Origin: Thiobacillus sp. UBA6918 | GTDB lineage: Bacteria; Pseudomonadota; Gammaproteobacteria; Burkholderiales; Thiobacillaceae | Direction: 5' to 3' | Length of the DNA stretch: 12,506 nt | Assembly (NCBI GenBank): GCA_002450925.1 | Contig: DKAU01000038.1 | Location: forward strand, 25,972-38,477 | Part shown: in pieces, positions 6,547 through 12,506 of the stretch | Position numbering within the stretch: position 1 is the first letter of the stretch | How the letters are laid out: each line of letters starts with the position of its first letter | The notes under the pieces: model-generated | Told to the model about the DNA's origin: nothing | The model's input: only the letters and a program-made list of their open reading frames with translations | Databases searched by the model: none | Made by a program: the position numbers and the translations under genes

Positions 6547-7164
6547 TTAAGCCTGGCCGAAGCTTTCAAACAACGGCGCAAGTTTCTGGACCTGGCGTGC
6601 CGTAACCAGGCGCATTGTCCTGACCACCGCGATTAAATCCTGCAAGGCCAGTTCGAAATCGTCATTAACAATTATATATTCGAACTCGGAAGCATGGCTG
6701 ATGTCTTCCTTCGCGGCTGTAACCCGCCTGTTGATAATTTCCTCGCTGTCCTGGGCGCGGCTGGAAAGCCGCTCGCGCAAAGCATCGATCGAAGGAGGCA
6801 GGATAAAAAGGGTAACGGCTTCCGGGAAGAATTTTCTGACCTGCGCCGCACCCTGCCAGTCGATCTCCAGCAGGATGTCGTTCCCCGCTGCAATTTCCCC
6901 GGCAATCCAAGCCTGGGAGGTGCCGTAGTAATTGCCATAGACCTCGGCGCTTTCCAGGAACTCACCTCTTGCAGCCATTGCCAAAAAATCGTCCTTGTTG
7001 ACGAAATGATAGTCTGTGCCGTCCACCTCGCCCGGGCGTGCGTCCCTCGTCGTATAGGAGACCGAAAGCCGGATGGAGGTGTCGTTTTTCAACAATGCCT
7101 TGACCAGGGTTGTCTTTCCTGCCCCGGACGGGGCTGCGACCACAAAAAGTACGCCTTGACTCAT
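6547..7164 (-). CDS. gmk: guanylate kinase
   Basis: Gmk phosphorylates GMP (and dGMP) to GDP with ATP in the cytoplasm, an essential step in making GTP. The 205-residue length fits the family. Visible motifs are the P-loop APSGAGKT (11-18), the GMP-binding segment SVSYTTRDARPGE (34-46), DGTDYHFV (48-55), GEFLESAEVYGNYYGTS (67-83), LEIDWQGA (99-106) and the lid region RLSSRAQDSEEIINRR (132-147). ATG 7164 begins three bases after the yicC stop, so its ribosome-binding signal lies in the end of yicC (GAGTGA) and translation is probably coupled. rpoZ and spoT follow, linking GTP synthesis to ppGpp metabolism in one transcript. ATP-site and GMP-site motifs are intact. Confidence 0.97.
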   Translation of the reverse strand: MSQGVLFVVAAPSGAGKTTLVKALLKNDTSIRLSVSYTTRDARPGEVDGTDYHFVNKDDFLAMAARGEFLESAEVYGNYYGTSQAWIAGEIAAGNDILLEIDWQGAAQVRKFFPEAVTLFILPPSIDALRERLSSRAQDSEEIINRRVTAAKEDISHASEFEYIIVNDDFELALQDLIAVVRTMRLVTARQVQKLAPLFESFGQA

Positions 7165-7167
7165 GAT

Positions 7168-8034
7168 TCACTCAATATTCTGTATCTGTTCGCGCATCTG
7201 CTCGATGAGCACCTTCAACTCGACGGAAATCCTTGTTGTTTCCGTTGAGACCGACTTCGAACCCAGGGTATTGGCTTCGCGATTCATTTCCTGCATGAGG
7301 AAATCCAGCCGCTTGCCAACCGCGCCTCCTTTGTCCAGAGTGCGCCGAACTTCCTTGATATGGGCAGTAAAGCGGGAAAGCTCCTCGTCAACATCGATTT
7401 TCTGGGCAAATAGTGCAAATTCCTGTGCCAGTCTCTGGCTATCTGCCTCGCCCAGAGCCTCCTGAAGGCGGGCTGCAAGCTTTTCCTTGTAGACAGAGAG
7501 GATGCCAGGCAACAAGCTTGCGGCTTCCTCAATCAAGCCCTTGGCCTTGTCCAGGCGTTCGACAATGTGCTGCAGAAGTTTCTCGCCTTCGCGCCGACGG
7601 CTGGCAACAAGTTCGTCAAGCGAGGTTTCCAGAACAGCCAGAAGTTCCGCACTGCCATCGACCTGCCCGCCGGCCTGCAGACCCAGGGCGCCGTTCCAAT
7701 GGAGGATTTCTGCCACGGAAAGGGACTCAGCATTCGGAAAGCGCTCGTGAACCTCGTTCTGCCAGCGCGCCAGCGATTCAAGAACCGCATCATTCAGGCC
7801 GATATCCAATGCAGCTTCGGGCAGGGGAATCTGGCTGATACGGCACTCGACCTTGCCGCGTGACAACCGCTGTACAATAGCTTCACGGATTGCCGGTTCC
7901 TGGGCACGGAGTTCGTCCGGCAGGCGAAAACCGATTTCCAGGTAACGTTGATTGACGGAGCGCAGATCAATCGTGACCAGCGCTTTGCCCACCGTGGCCG
8001 TGTGCGTGGCATAACCTGTCATGCTGGAAATCAT
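7168..8034 (-). CDS. yicC: YicC/YloC family endoribonuclease
   Basis: YicC proteins are conserved bacterial endoribonucleases; E. coli YicC has been linked to turnover of the small RNA RyhB. The 288-residue product fits E. coli YicC (287 aa). It starts MISSMTGYA, the family hallmark, followed by VNQRYLEIGFRLP (27-39) and RGKVECRI (59-66). The C-terminal signature is complete: IDVDEELSRFTAHIKEVRRTL (213-233) and GKRLDFLMQEMNREANTLGSK (240-260). ATG 8034 was chosen by homology of the N-terminus; an in-frame GTG at 8046 would add four residues, and neither has a strong Shine-Dalgarno. It is first in the leftward gene cluster and divergent from the kinase gene. In E. coli yicC is divergent from rph; here two genes separate them. 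Confidence 0.95.
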   Translation of the reverse strand: MISSMTGYATHTATVGKALVTIDLRSVNQRYLEIGFRLPDELRAQEPAIREAIVQRLSRGKVECRISQIPLPEAALDIGLNDAVLESLARWQNEVHERFPNAESLSVAEILHWNGALGLQAGGQVDGSAELLAVLETSLDELVASRRREGEKLLQHIVERLDKAKGLIEEAASLLPGILSVYKEKLAARLQEALGEADSQRLAQEFALFAQKIDVDEELSRFTAHIKEVRRTLDKGGAVGKRLDFLMQEMNREANTLGSKSVSTETTRISVELKVLIEQMREQIQNIE

Positions 8035-8116
8035 TGGCAATTTCACGAGTAACGATGGATTATTGGCTTTAAAGAAGAGATCGCGCTGCGACTAGGATAA
8101 TAACAGCTTTCATTAT
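8035..8116. promoter_or_regulatory. divergent intergenic region, yicC | Ser/Thr kinase
   Basis: These 82 bases must carry the promoters for both gene blocks. On the plus strand GATAAT (8096-8101, within CTAGGATAAT) is a good -10 match and would start transcription about 9-10 nt before the kinase ATG; I find no matching -35 at normal spacing. On the minus strand a CCAATAAT stretch near 8059-8066 is a weak -10 candidate for yicC. The kinase ATG has no Shine-Dalgarno in the preceding 15 bases. No strong operator palindrome is visible. Existence of promoters here follows from the divergent layout; the exact boxes are guesses. Confidence 0.45.
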
Positions 8117-9061
8117 ATGGCGACCCAACCCAATCAGGCCTTGCCTAACGGCTATCGGCTGAACGAATACACCATCGTCCGAAAAATCGGCGGCGGCGGA
8201 TTCAGCATGGTTTATCTCGCCACGGATGAACAGAACCGTCTGTACGCAGTCAAGGAATACCTGCCCGGTGCGCTCGTTTTGCGCACCGCCGGATCTGTTG
8301 TGGTGGAGGCCAGTTCGGATGAAAACCGCAACATCTTCCGCCATGGCATGAAGTGCTTCTTCGAAGAAGGGCGCACGCTCGCCAAGATCAACCACATCAA
8401 TGTGGTGCGGGTGACCAATTTCTTCCGCTCCAACGAAACCGTCTACATGGTCATGGAGTACGAGCGTGGGAGAACCCTGCAACAGTACATACAGACACAC
8501 CGCGGCAATATCCGGGAAAGCTTTATCCGCCGAGTTTTTGCCCAGATGCTCACGGGATTGCGCGAAGTACACACCCATAAACTGCTGCACCTGGATATCA
8601 AGCCGTCGAATATTTATATTCGTCAGGACGGCACGCCAGTACTGATTGATTTTGGCGCAGCCAGACAGACGCTCAATCAGGAGGAGATCCGTCTCCAGCC
8701 CATGTATACACCTGGTTTCGCCGCGCCTGAGCAGTACCACAATCGTGAACGCCTGGGCCCTTGGACAGACATATACAGTACAGGTGCAAGCATTTATGCC
8801 TGCCTGGCAGGGCTGCCGCCACAAGCCGCAGATGCCAGGCTTTTGAATGACAAATTGACTCCAGCTGCTAAAGCCTGGACAGGCGAATATTCGGACCAGT
8901 TGCTCGAAACCATCGATTGGTGCATGCAGCTTAATTACATGGAACGGCCGCAAAGCGTTTTCGCATTGCAAAAACGCCTGGTCGACGACACGGCGTTACA
9001 TCTAAGGAAGCCTTCGTTGCTGAGTTCCATAAAACGCTCCTTGAACAAGGAAATTTTCTGA
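8117..9061 (+). CDS. cytoplasmic Hanks-type serine/threonine protein kinase
   Basis: The 314 residues form one eukaryotic-like kinase domain with no membrane segment and no sensor domain. Motifs in order: Gly-rich loop IGGGGFSMVY (24-33), ATP-anchoring Lys46 in AVKEYLP, alpha-C Glu83/84 in FFEEGRTLAKINH, catalytic loop HLDIKPSN (158-165) with Asp160, Lys162 and Asn165, metal-binding IDFGAAR (177-183), and APEQY after the activation segment. The usual HRD is HLD, so it belongs to the non-RD class that normally does not need activation-loop phosphorylation. The C-terminal tail is basic (IKRSLNKEIF). ATG 8117 is the only reasonable start: an in-frame stop lies eight codons upstream. There is no clear ribosome-binding site. 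A PP2C phosphatase gene follows 10 bp later, so the pair is a reversible phosphorylation module. Substrates cannot be read from sequence. Confidence 0.93.
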   Translation: MATQPNQALPNGYRLNEYTIVRKIGGGGFSMVYLATDEQNRLYAVKEYLPGALVLRTAGSVVVEASSDENRNIFRHGMKCFFEEGRTLAKINHINVVRVTNFFRSNETVYMVMEYERGRTLQQYIQTHRGNIRESFIRRVFAQMLTGLREVHTHKLLHLDIKPSNIYIRQDGTPVLIDFGAARQTLNQEEIRLQPMYTPGFAAPEQYHNRERLGPWTDIYSTGASIYACLAGLPPQAADARLLNDKLTPAAKAWTGEYSDQLLETIDWCMQLNYMERPQSVFALQKRLVDDTALHLRKPSLLSSIKRSLNKEIF

Positions 9062-9071
9062 GCGTCGCATT

Positions 9072-9977
9072 ATGAAATTCACTATTTACCAAGCATCCCG
9101 CCAAGGCGGCCGAAAGAACAACCAGGACAGGGTCGCCTATTCGTACAGCCGTGATTCGCTGCTCATGGTGGTAGCCGATGGCATGGGTGGGCATATGCAT
9201 GGCGAAATCGCCGCGCATCTCTGCGTGCAAACACTTACCGATTACTTCCAGCGCGTAGCCAATCCGCGCGTTCCCGATCCAGTCAAGTTCCTTTCCGAAG
9301 TCATCCAGCGATCACATTTCGCCATCAACGATTACGCCGTCGAGCATGATCTGCTGGAAATACCACACACTACTTGTGTCGCTGCCATCGTGCAGGACAA
9401 CACTGCGTACTGGGCGCACGTTGGCGACTCCAGACTCTATTTCTTCAGCGACGGCAAATTGCTGGCGCGCACCCTTGATCACACAGCTGTTGCGCGCATG
9501 GTCAAGGATGGTCTGATCACGGAAGAAGAAAGTGCACACCATCCCAACCGAAACCGCGTAACAAACTGCCTGGGCGGTTATGTCACGCCAGAGGTGGAGT
9601 GTTCTCCCCCCATGCCCATGAGTGATGGCGACAGCATACTGATATGCACCGATGGCATCTGGGGTTCGGTAAGCATCCCCGAAATCGCTGCCATCCTGCA
9701 CTCCTACACGCTTGAAGACGGCGTCCGTCATTTGATGGACCATGCAGAGTTCCGCGGCGGTGAGAAAGGCGACAACCTCTCGCTGGTTGCCCTGACCTGG
9801 GGCGAATCGCGCAAGCCCGGGGTTGAGGCAATTTCGACCCTGTCATTGCCTGAGTATGCCTTCACCACCGAAATCAAGAAGCCCGAGCCCAGTCGTGCCC
9901 CAGCGATCTCGGACGATGAAATCGAACGCGCCATCGCAGAGATACAGGACGCCATCAAGAAAATCAGCGGCGTCTAG
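9072..9977 (+). CDS. PP2C-family (PPM) serine/threonine protein phosphatase
   Basis: This metal-dependent phosphatase is the natural opponent of the kinase encoded 10 bp upstream. Its 301 residues contain the PP2C motifs with their metal-binding acids: GRKNNQDR (13-20, Asp19), VVADGMGGH (33-41, Asp36), HVGDSRLYFF (116-125), LDHT (135-138), NRVTNCLGG (161-169), ILICTDGIWG (189-198, Asp194) and GDNLSLVAL (233-241, Asp234). The catalytic domain ends near 243. About 58 further residues follow: a Pro-rich, Glu/Lys-rich linker and a final charged helix (SDDEIERAIAEIQDAIKKI), not needed for catalysis and perhaps used for docking. There is no signal peptide or membrane helix. The ATG has a modest GAGCG ribosome-binding site formed at the kinase stop. 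No terminator follows, so read-through into rph is possible. Confidence 0.94.
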   Translation: MKFTIYQASRQGGRKNNQDRVAYSYSRDSLLMVVADGMGGHMHGEIAAHLCVQTLTDYFQRVANPRVPDPVKFLSEVIQRSHFAINDYAVEHDLLEIPHTTCVAAIVQDNTAYWAHVGDSRLYFFSDGKLLARTLDHTAVARMVKDGLITEEESAHHPNRNRVTNCLGGYVTPEVECSPPMPMSDGDSILICTDGIWGSVSIPEIAAILHSYTLEDGVRHLMDHAEFRGGEKGDNLSLVALTWGESRKPGVEAISTLSLPEYAFTTEIKKPEPSRAPAISDDEIERAIAEIQDAIKKISGV

Positions 9978-9991
9978 AGTCGCTGTTCCGG

Positions 9992-10016
9992 TAAAATCTC
10001 CTCTTTAGAAGAGGAG
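9992..10016 (+). promoter_or_regulatory. rph leader: -10-like box overlapping a Shine-Dalgarno-sequestering hairpin
   Basis: TAAAAT (9992-9997) matches the -10 consensus at five of six positions, without a clear -35. Directly after it CTCCTCTT (9998-10005) and AAGAGGAG (10009-10016) form a perfect 8-bp inverted repeat with a TAG loop. The 3' arm is the rph Shine-Dalgarno, seven bases before the GTG start. Folded RNA would hide the ribosome-binding site. A transcript starting at the local -10 would lack part of the 5' arm, whereas read-through from the phosphatase gene would include it all. The sequence elements are plain; the regulatory meaning is inference. Confidence 0.5.
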
Positions 10017-10023
10017 TGTTCAA

Positions 10024-10746
10024 GTGAGTCAACGACCCAGCGGACGCAGCCCTGATGCCCTGCGTTCAATCCGTATTACGCGTTCCTATACCCGCCATGC
10101 CGAGGGTGCTGTACTCATTGAGTGCGGCGATACCAAGGTCATCTGCACGGCCAGCGTGCTTGAGAGAGTTCCACCGCACAAGAAAGGCAGTGGCGAAGGC
10201 TGGGTAACAGCCGAGTACGGCATGCTGCCCCGCTCCACCGGCACCCGTACAGACCGTGAGGCTGCTCGCGGCAAGCAATCCGGACGTACCCAGGAAATTC
10301 AGCGCCTGATCGGCCGCAGCCTGCGTGCCGTGGTCGACCTGAAAAAACTTGGTGAACGCAGCATCCATATCGATTGCGACGTCATTCAGGCTGACGGCGG
10401 CACCCGCACCGCCAGCATCACCGGCGCTTATGTCGCACTGGCCGACGCAGTGAACTGGCTGATGAAGGAAGGGAAAATTGCAGAATCCCCGCTGCTTGAC
10501 CACGTAGCTGCAATTTCGGTCGGCATCTATAAGGGCGTTCCCGTGCTCGACCTAGACTACGCTGAAGATTCCGATTGCGACACGGACATGAATGTTGTCA
10601 TGACCGGGAAGGGTGGCCTTATTGAAGTACAGGGCACTGCCGAGGGTGCAACTTTTTCTCGCAAGGAACTGGGTAAACTTCTGGATCTGGCAGCTACCGG
10701 CATTGGACAACTTGTTGGTGCACAAACCGAAACCCTGGGGGCATGA
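10024..10746 (+). CDS. rph: ribonuclease PH
   Basis: RNase PH is a phosphate-dependent 3'-to-5' exoribonuclease that trims tRNA 3' ends and helps degrade structured RNA; it acts as a hexamer of dimers in the cytoplasm. The 240-residue length is typical. Motifs are RSPDALRSIRITR (8-20), the GEGWVTAEYGMLPRST stretch (57-72), GKQSGRTQEIQRLIGRSLR (83-101) with the phosphate-binding Arg88, and QADGGTRTASITGA (122-135) with Arg128. The acidic catalytic segment DLDYAEDSDCDTDMN is present. The start is GTG with GAGGAG seven bases upstream, inside the hairpin described above. It overlaps rdgB by four bases (ATGA). In E. coli rph is directly divergent from yicC; here the kinase and phosphatase genes lie between them. 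Confidence 0.97.
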   Translation: MSQRPSGRSPDALRSIRITRSYTRHAEGAVLIECGDTKVICTASVLERVPPHKKGSGEGWVTAEYGMLPRSTGTRTDREAARGKQSGRTQEIQRLIGRSLRAVVDLKKLGERSIHIDCDVIQADGGTRTASITGAYVALADAVNWLMKEGKIAESPLLDHVAAISVGIYKGVPVLDLDYAEDSDCDTDMNVVMTGKGGLIEVQGTAEGATFSRKELGKLLDLAATGIGQLVGAQTETLGA

Positions 10747-11333
10747 TGCAGAAAATTGTCATCGCCTCGGGTAACCCCGGAAAACTTAGAGAAATCGGCC
10801 GCATTCTGGAGCCGCTAGGACTCAATGTGGTGCCGCAGTCGGATTTTGGCGTGCCGGAATGCCCGGAGCCGCATGTTACCTTTATCGAAAACTGCCTGGC
10901 CAAGGCACGCCACGCCGCCCTGCACACTGGGCTGCCTGCGCTGGCTGATGATTCCGGCATCTGCGTCGACGCCCTCAATGGCGCACCTGGTGTTTACTCG
11001 GCGCGCTACGCCGGCGAGCCCAAGTCCGATCAGCGCAACAATGAAAAGCTCATCGAGGCCCTGAATAACGAGCCCAACCGCAAGGCGCACTACTACTGCG
11101 TCATCGTGCTGGTTCGCCATCCTGACGATCCGCAACCACTCATTGCCGAAGGCAGCTGGCACGGCGAGATCATCGACACCCCGCGCGGTGAAAACGGCTT
11201 TGGTTACGACCCCTATTTCCTTCTACCGGAGCTCGGCAAGACCGGTGCGGAACTCGAGCCTGACCGCAAGAACGCCATCAGCCACCGTGGACAGGCGCTT
11301 GCAGCGCTTGTGAACAGGCTGCGTCCAAACTGA
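10743..11333 (+). CDS. rdgB: RdgB/HAM1 family non-canonical purine NTP pyrophosphatase
   Basis: RdgB hydrolyses dITP, XTP and related deaminated purine nucleotides to monophosphates, keeping them out of DNA and RNA. The 196-residue product fits the family (E. coli 197). Motifs: IASGNPGKLREI (7-18), TFIENCLAKARHAA (46-59), ALADDSGICVDALNGAPGVYSARYAG (66-91) with the catalytic Asp in DDSG, GENGFGYDPYF (149-159) and SHRGQA (180-185). Translation starts at ATG 10743, overlapping the rph stop as ATGA and preceded by a G-rich stretch; a second in-frame ATG follows immediately. It ends two bases before the DUF2784 gene. All residues expected for activity are visible. Confidence 0.97.
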   Translation: MMQKIVIASGNPGKLREIGRILEPLGLNVVPQSDFGVPECPEPHVTFIENCLAKARHAALHTGLPALADDSGICVDALNGAPGVYSARYAGEPKSDQRNNEKLIEALNNEPNRKAHYYCVIVLVRHPDDPQPLIAEGSWHGEIIDTPRGENGFGYDPYFLLPELGKTGAELEPDRKNAISHRGQALAALVNRLRPN

Positions 11334-11335
11334 GC

Positions 11336-11710
11336 GTGATCTACTGGCTGCTTGCATACGCAATACTTCTGCTGCACTTGGCTTTCATTATTTTTGTTGT
11401 AGCCGGTGGTCTGCTGGTCGCATGGAACCGTCGTCTCGTATGGCTGCATATACCGGCAGTCATATGGGGGCTCCTGATTGAACTCATGGGGTGGTTCTGC
11501 CCATTGACCCCCTTGGAAAATCATTTCCTCAGACTTTCCGGTGAAAGCGGCTACGAGGGTGGATTTATTGAACACTACCTACTACCCGTGATCTATCCCC
11601 ATGCCCTGAACCCTGAAACACAAATCTTGCTTGGGACCATTGTGATGATGGTCAATGCGCTGATCTACACCTGGTTGTGGCGACGAGGCACGTGGAAACC
11701 AAACCATTGA
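11336..11710 (+). CDS. DUF2784 family small membrane protein
   Basis: The function is unknown; the family recognition is from memory of its conserved blocks. The 124-residue protein is mostly membrane: hydrophobic segments at about 3-29 and 34-54, a short apolar stretch at 78-89, and a last helix at about 96-117. The most distinctive blocks are AVIWGLLIELMGWFCPLTPLE (41-61) and GYEGGFIEHYLLPVIYP (72-88). Polar or potential ligand residues sit in or near the helices: His14, His38, Glu49, Cys55, Glu79 and His80. The start is GTG, two bases after the rdgB stop, and the end overlaps the likely start of hemW, so all three are co-translated. No signal peptide distinct from the first helix is seen. 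A structural or transport role cannot be told from sequence. Confidence 0.8.
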   Translation: MIYWLLAYAILLLHLAFIIFVVAGGLLVAWNRRLVWLHIPAVIWGLLIELMGWFCPLTPLENHFLRLSGESGYEGGFIEHYLLPVIYPHALNPETQILLGTIVMMVNALIYTWLWRRGTWKPNH

Positions 11711-12506
11711 TTCATTCTGGCAGCGGACTGGCCGTCCCGCCGCCGCTCACACTCTACATTCACCTGCCTTGGTGTGTGCGGAAGTGCCCGTATTGCGATT
11801 TCAATTCGCATGCAACCGATGACATTCCCGAGACAGCCTATATCGATTCGCTGACGCATGATCTGGAACAGGCGCTGCCCGATATCTGGGGACGCAGGGT
11901 ACATGCGGTCTTTTTCGGCGGCGGCACGCCCAGCCTGTTTTCTCCCGAAGGCATCGATCGCATCCTGACGACAGTGCGCACGCTGGTGCCGCTGGAGCCG
12001 CTGGCTGAGGTCACCATGGAAGCCAATCCGGGCACCGTAGAAGCAGGACACTTCAAGGGATACCGCGAAGCCGGTGTAACTCGCGCATCATTAGGCATAC
12101 AAAGTTTCAACGACGACTTGCTCGTCCGCATCGGACGCATCCACGGCAGCCATGAAGCAAAGCAGGCTGCCGAGCTGGCGGCAAAAACATTCGATACCTT
12201 CAACCTCGATCTCATCTACGCCCTGCCTGGACAAACTTTGGCCATGCAGGGGAACGATATTGAAACCGCACTTTCTTTCAACCCGCCACACCTGTCTTGT
12301 TATCACCTGACCCTGGAGCCAAACACGCCTTTCGGCCACACTCCGCCTGTAAATCTGCCCGACGACGACACTTCTGCCGCCATGCAGGATTTTCTGGAAG
12401 AACGTCTAGGTTTTGCCGGCTACGAGCATTACGAAACCTCCGCATTTGCAAAACCCAGACACCGCTGCCGCCATAACCTCAATTACTGGACCTTTGGCGA
12501 CTACCT
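11692..12506 (+). CDS. hemW: radical SAM heme chaperone HemW (HemN-like), C-terminus beyond window
   Basis: HemW binds heme and a 4Fe-4S cluster and delivers heme to respiratory enzymes; it was long misannotated as oxygen-independent coproporphyrinogen oxidase. The window shows about 271 codons, roughly 70 percent of a usual 380-residue protein. Motifs: LTLYIHLPWC followed by the cluster motif C-x3-C-x2-C (Cys28, 32, 35 in CVRKCPYCDF), FFGGGTPSLF, MEANPGT, SLGIQSFND, DLIYALPGQT, and the RCRHNLNYW block near the edge, which is characteristic of HemW. The residue two after the third Cys is Phe, not the extra Cys of true HemN. GTG 11692 (GAGG three bases upstream) is one start. TTG 11707, overlapping the DUF2784 stop as TTGA, is equally plausible and would shorten it by five residues. 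The frame is open to the last base. Confidence 0.93.
   Translation, partial: METKPLIHSGSGLAVPPPLTLYIHLPWCVRKCPYCDFNSHATDDIPETAYIDSLTHDLEQALPDIWGRRVHAVFFGGGTPSLFSPEGIDRILTTVRTLVPLEPLAEVTMEANPGTVEAGHFKGYREAGVTRASLGIQSFNDDLLVRIGRIHGSHEAKQAAELAAKTFDTFNLDLIYALPGQTLAMQGNDIETALSFNPPHLSCYHLTLEPNTPFGHTPPVNLPDDDTSAAMQDFLEERLGFAGYEHYETSAFAKPRHRCRHNLNYWTFGDY

Noticed and set aside
8097..8116. ATAAT/ATTAT inverted repeat before the kinase start as an operator
   Set aside because: Only five AT-rich pairs, easily expected by chance in an AT-rich promoter gap.
8069..8971. 300-codon open frame on the minus strand across the kinase gene
   Set aside because: It lies wholly antisense to a kinase whose motifs are all in place, its translation resembles no family I know, and it would extend into the divergent promoter region. 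It is best explained as a codon-bias shadow.
11692..12506. Annotation as oxygen-independent coproporphyrinogen III oxidase HemN
   Set aside because: The cluster motif is C-x3-C-x2-C followed by Asp-Phe without the extra HemN cysteine, and the HNLNYW block plus rdgB linkage indicate HemW.
1..12506. Search for CRISPR arrays, tRNA/rRNA genes, IS elements, attachment sites or defence genes
   Set aside because: No regularly spaced repeats, no transposase or integrase motifs and no RNA-gene signatures were found by eye on either strand. The region is densely packed with core genes.

Overview
The window looks like the core chromosome of a betaproteobacterium. The gene orders gmk-rpoZ-spoT-x-recG, ubiC-ubiA, yicC|rph and rdgB-x-hemW, the 67-residue omega subunit, and the moderately high GC and even codon use all fit. 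A Nitrosomonadales-like lineage is plausible, but that is inference from gene content. I see no insertion sequence, prophage, CRISPR array, tRNA or rRNA. This is mainly an ordinary housekeeping region, and I do not claim a new defence or mobile system in it.

Layout. Two divergent transcription blocks leave from an 82-bp gap at 8035-8116. Leftward (minus strand) the order is yicC (RNA endonuclease), gmk (guanylate kinase), rpoZ (omega), spoT (bifunctional ppGpp synthetase/hydrolase), ridA (enamine/imine deaminase) and recG (helicase). An orphan PhnD-type periplasmic binding protein follows with its own structured leader and a strong terminator at 738-770. Then come ubiC and the first 35 codons of ubiA, which runs off the left edge. 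Rightward (plus strand) the order is a cytoplasmic Ser/Thr protein kinase, a PP2C phosphatase, rph (RNase PH), rdgB (dITP/XTP pyrophosphatase), a small DUF2784 membrane protein, and hemW (heme chaperone), cut by the right edge.

How the genes fit together. gmk, rpoZ and spoT link GTP supply, ppGpp turnover and a ppGpp-binding subunit of RNA polymerase. The preferred start gives omega the N-terminal Met-Ala-Arg associated with ppGpp site 1. yicC and rph are RNA-processing enzymes. rdgB cleans the purine nucleotide pool. ubiC-ubiA begin ubiquinone synthesis, and hemW serves heme proteins of the respiratory chain. Translation is tightly coupled: four-base stop/start overlaps occur at ubiC/ubiA, ridA/recG and rph/rdgB, and short gaps or longer overlaps elsewhere. 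Non-ATG starts are common (ubiC, recG, rpoZ, spoT, rph, the DUF2784 gene, hemW).

Most worth a second look: the kinase/phosphatase pair placed in the yicC|rph junction; a perfect 8-bp hairpin that buries the rph Shine-Dalgarno and overlaps a -10-like box; the orphan PhnD-like protein with a bulged stem-loop leader; and the uncharacterised DUF2784 membrane protein wedged between rdgB and hemW.
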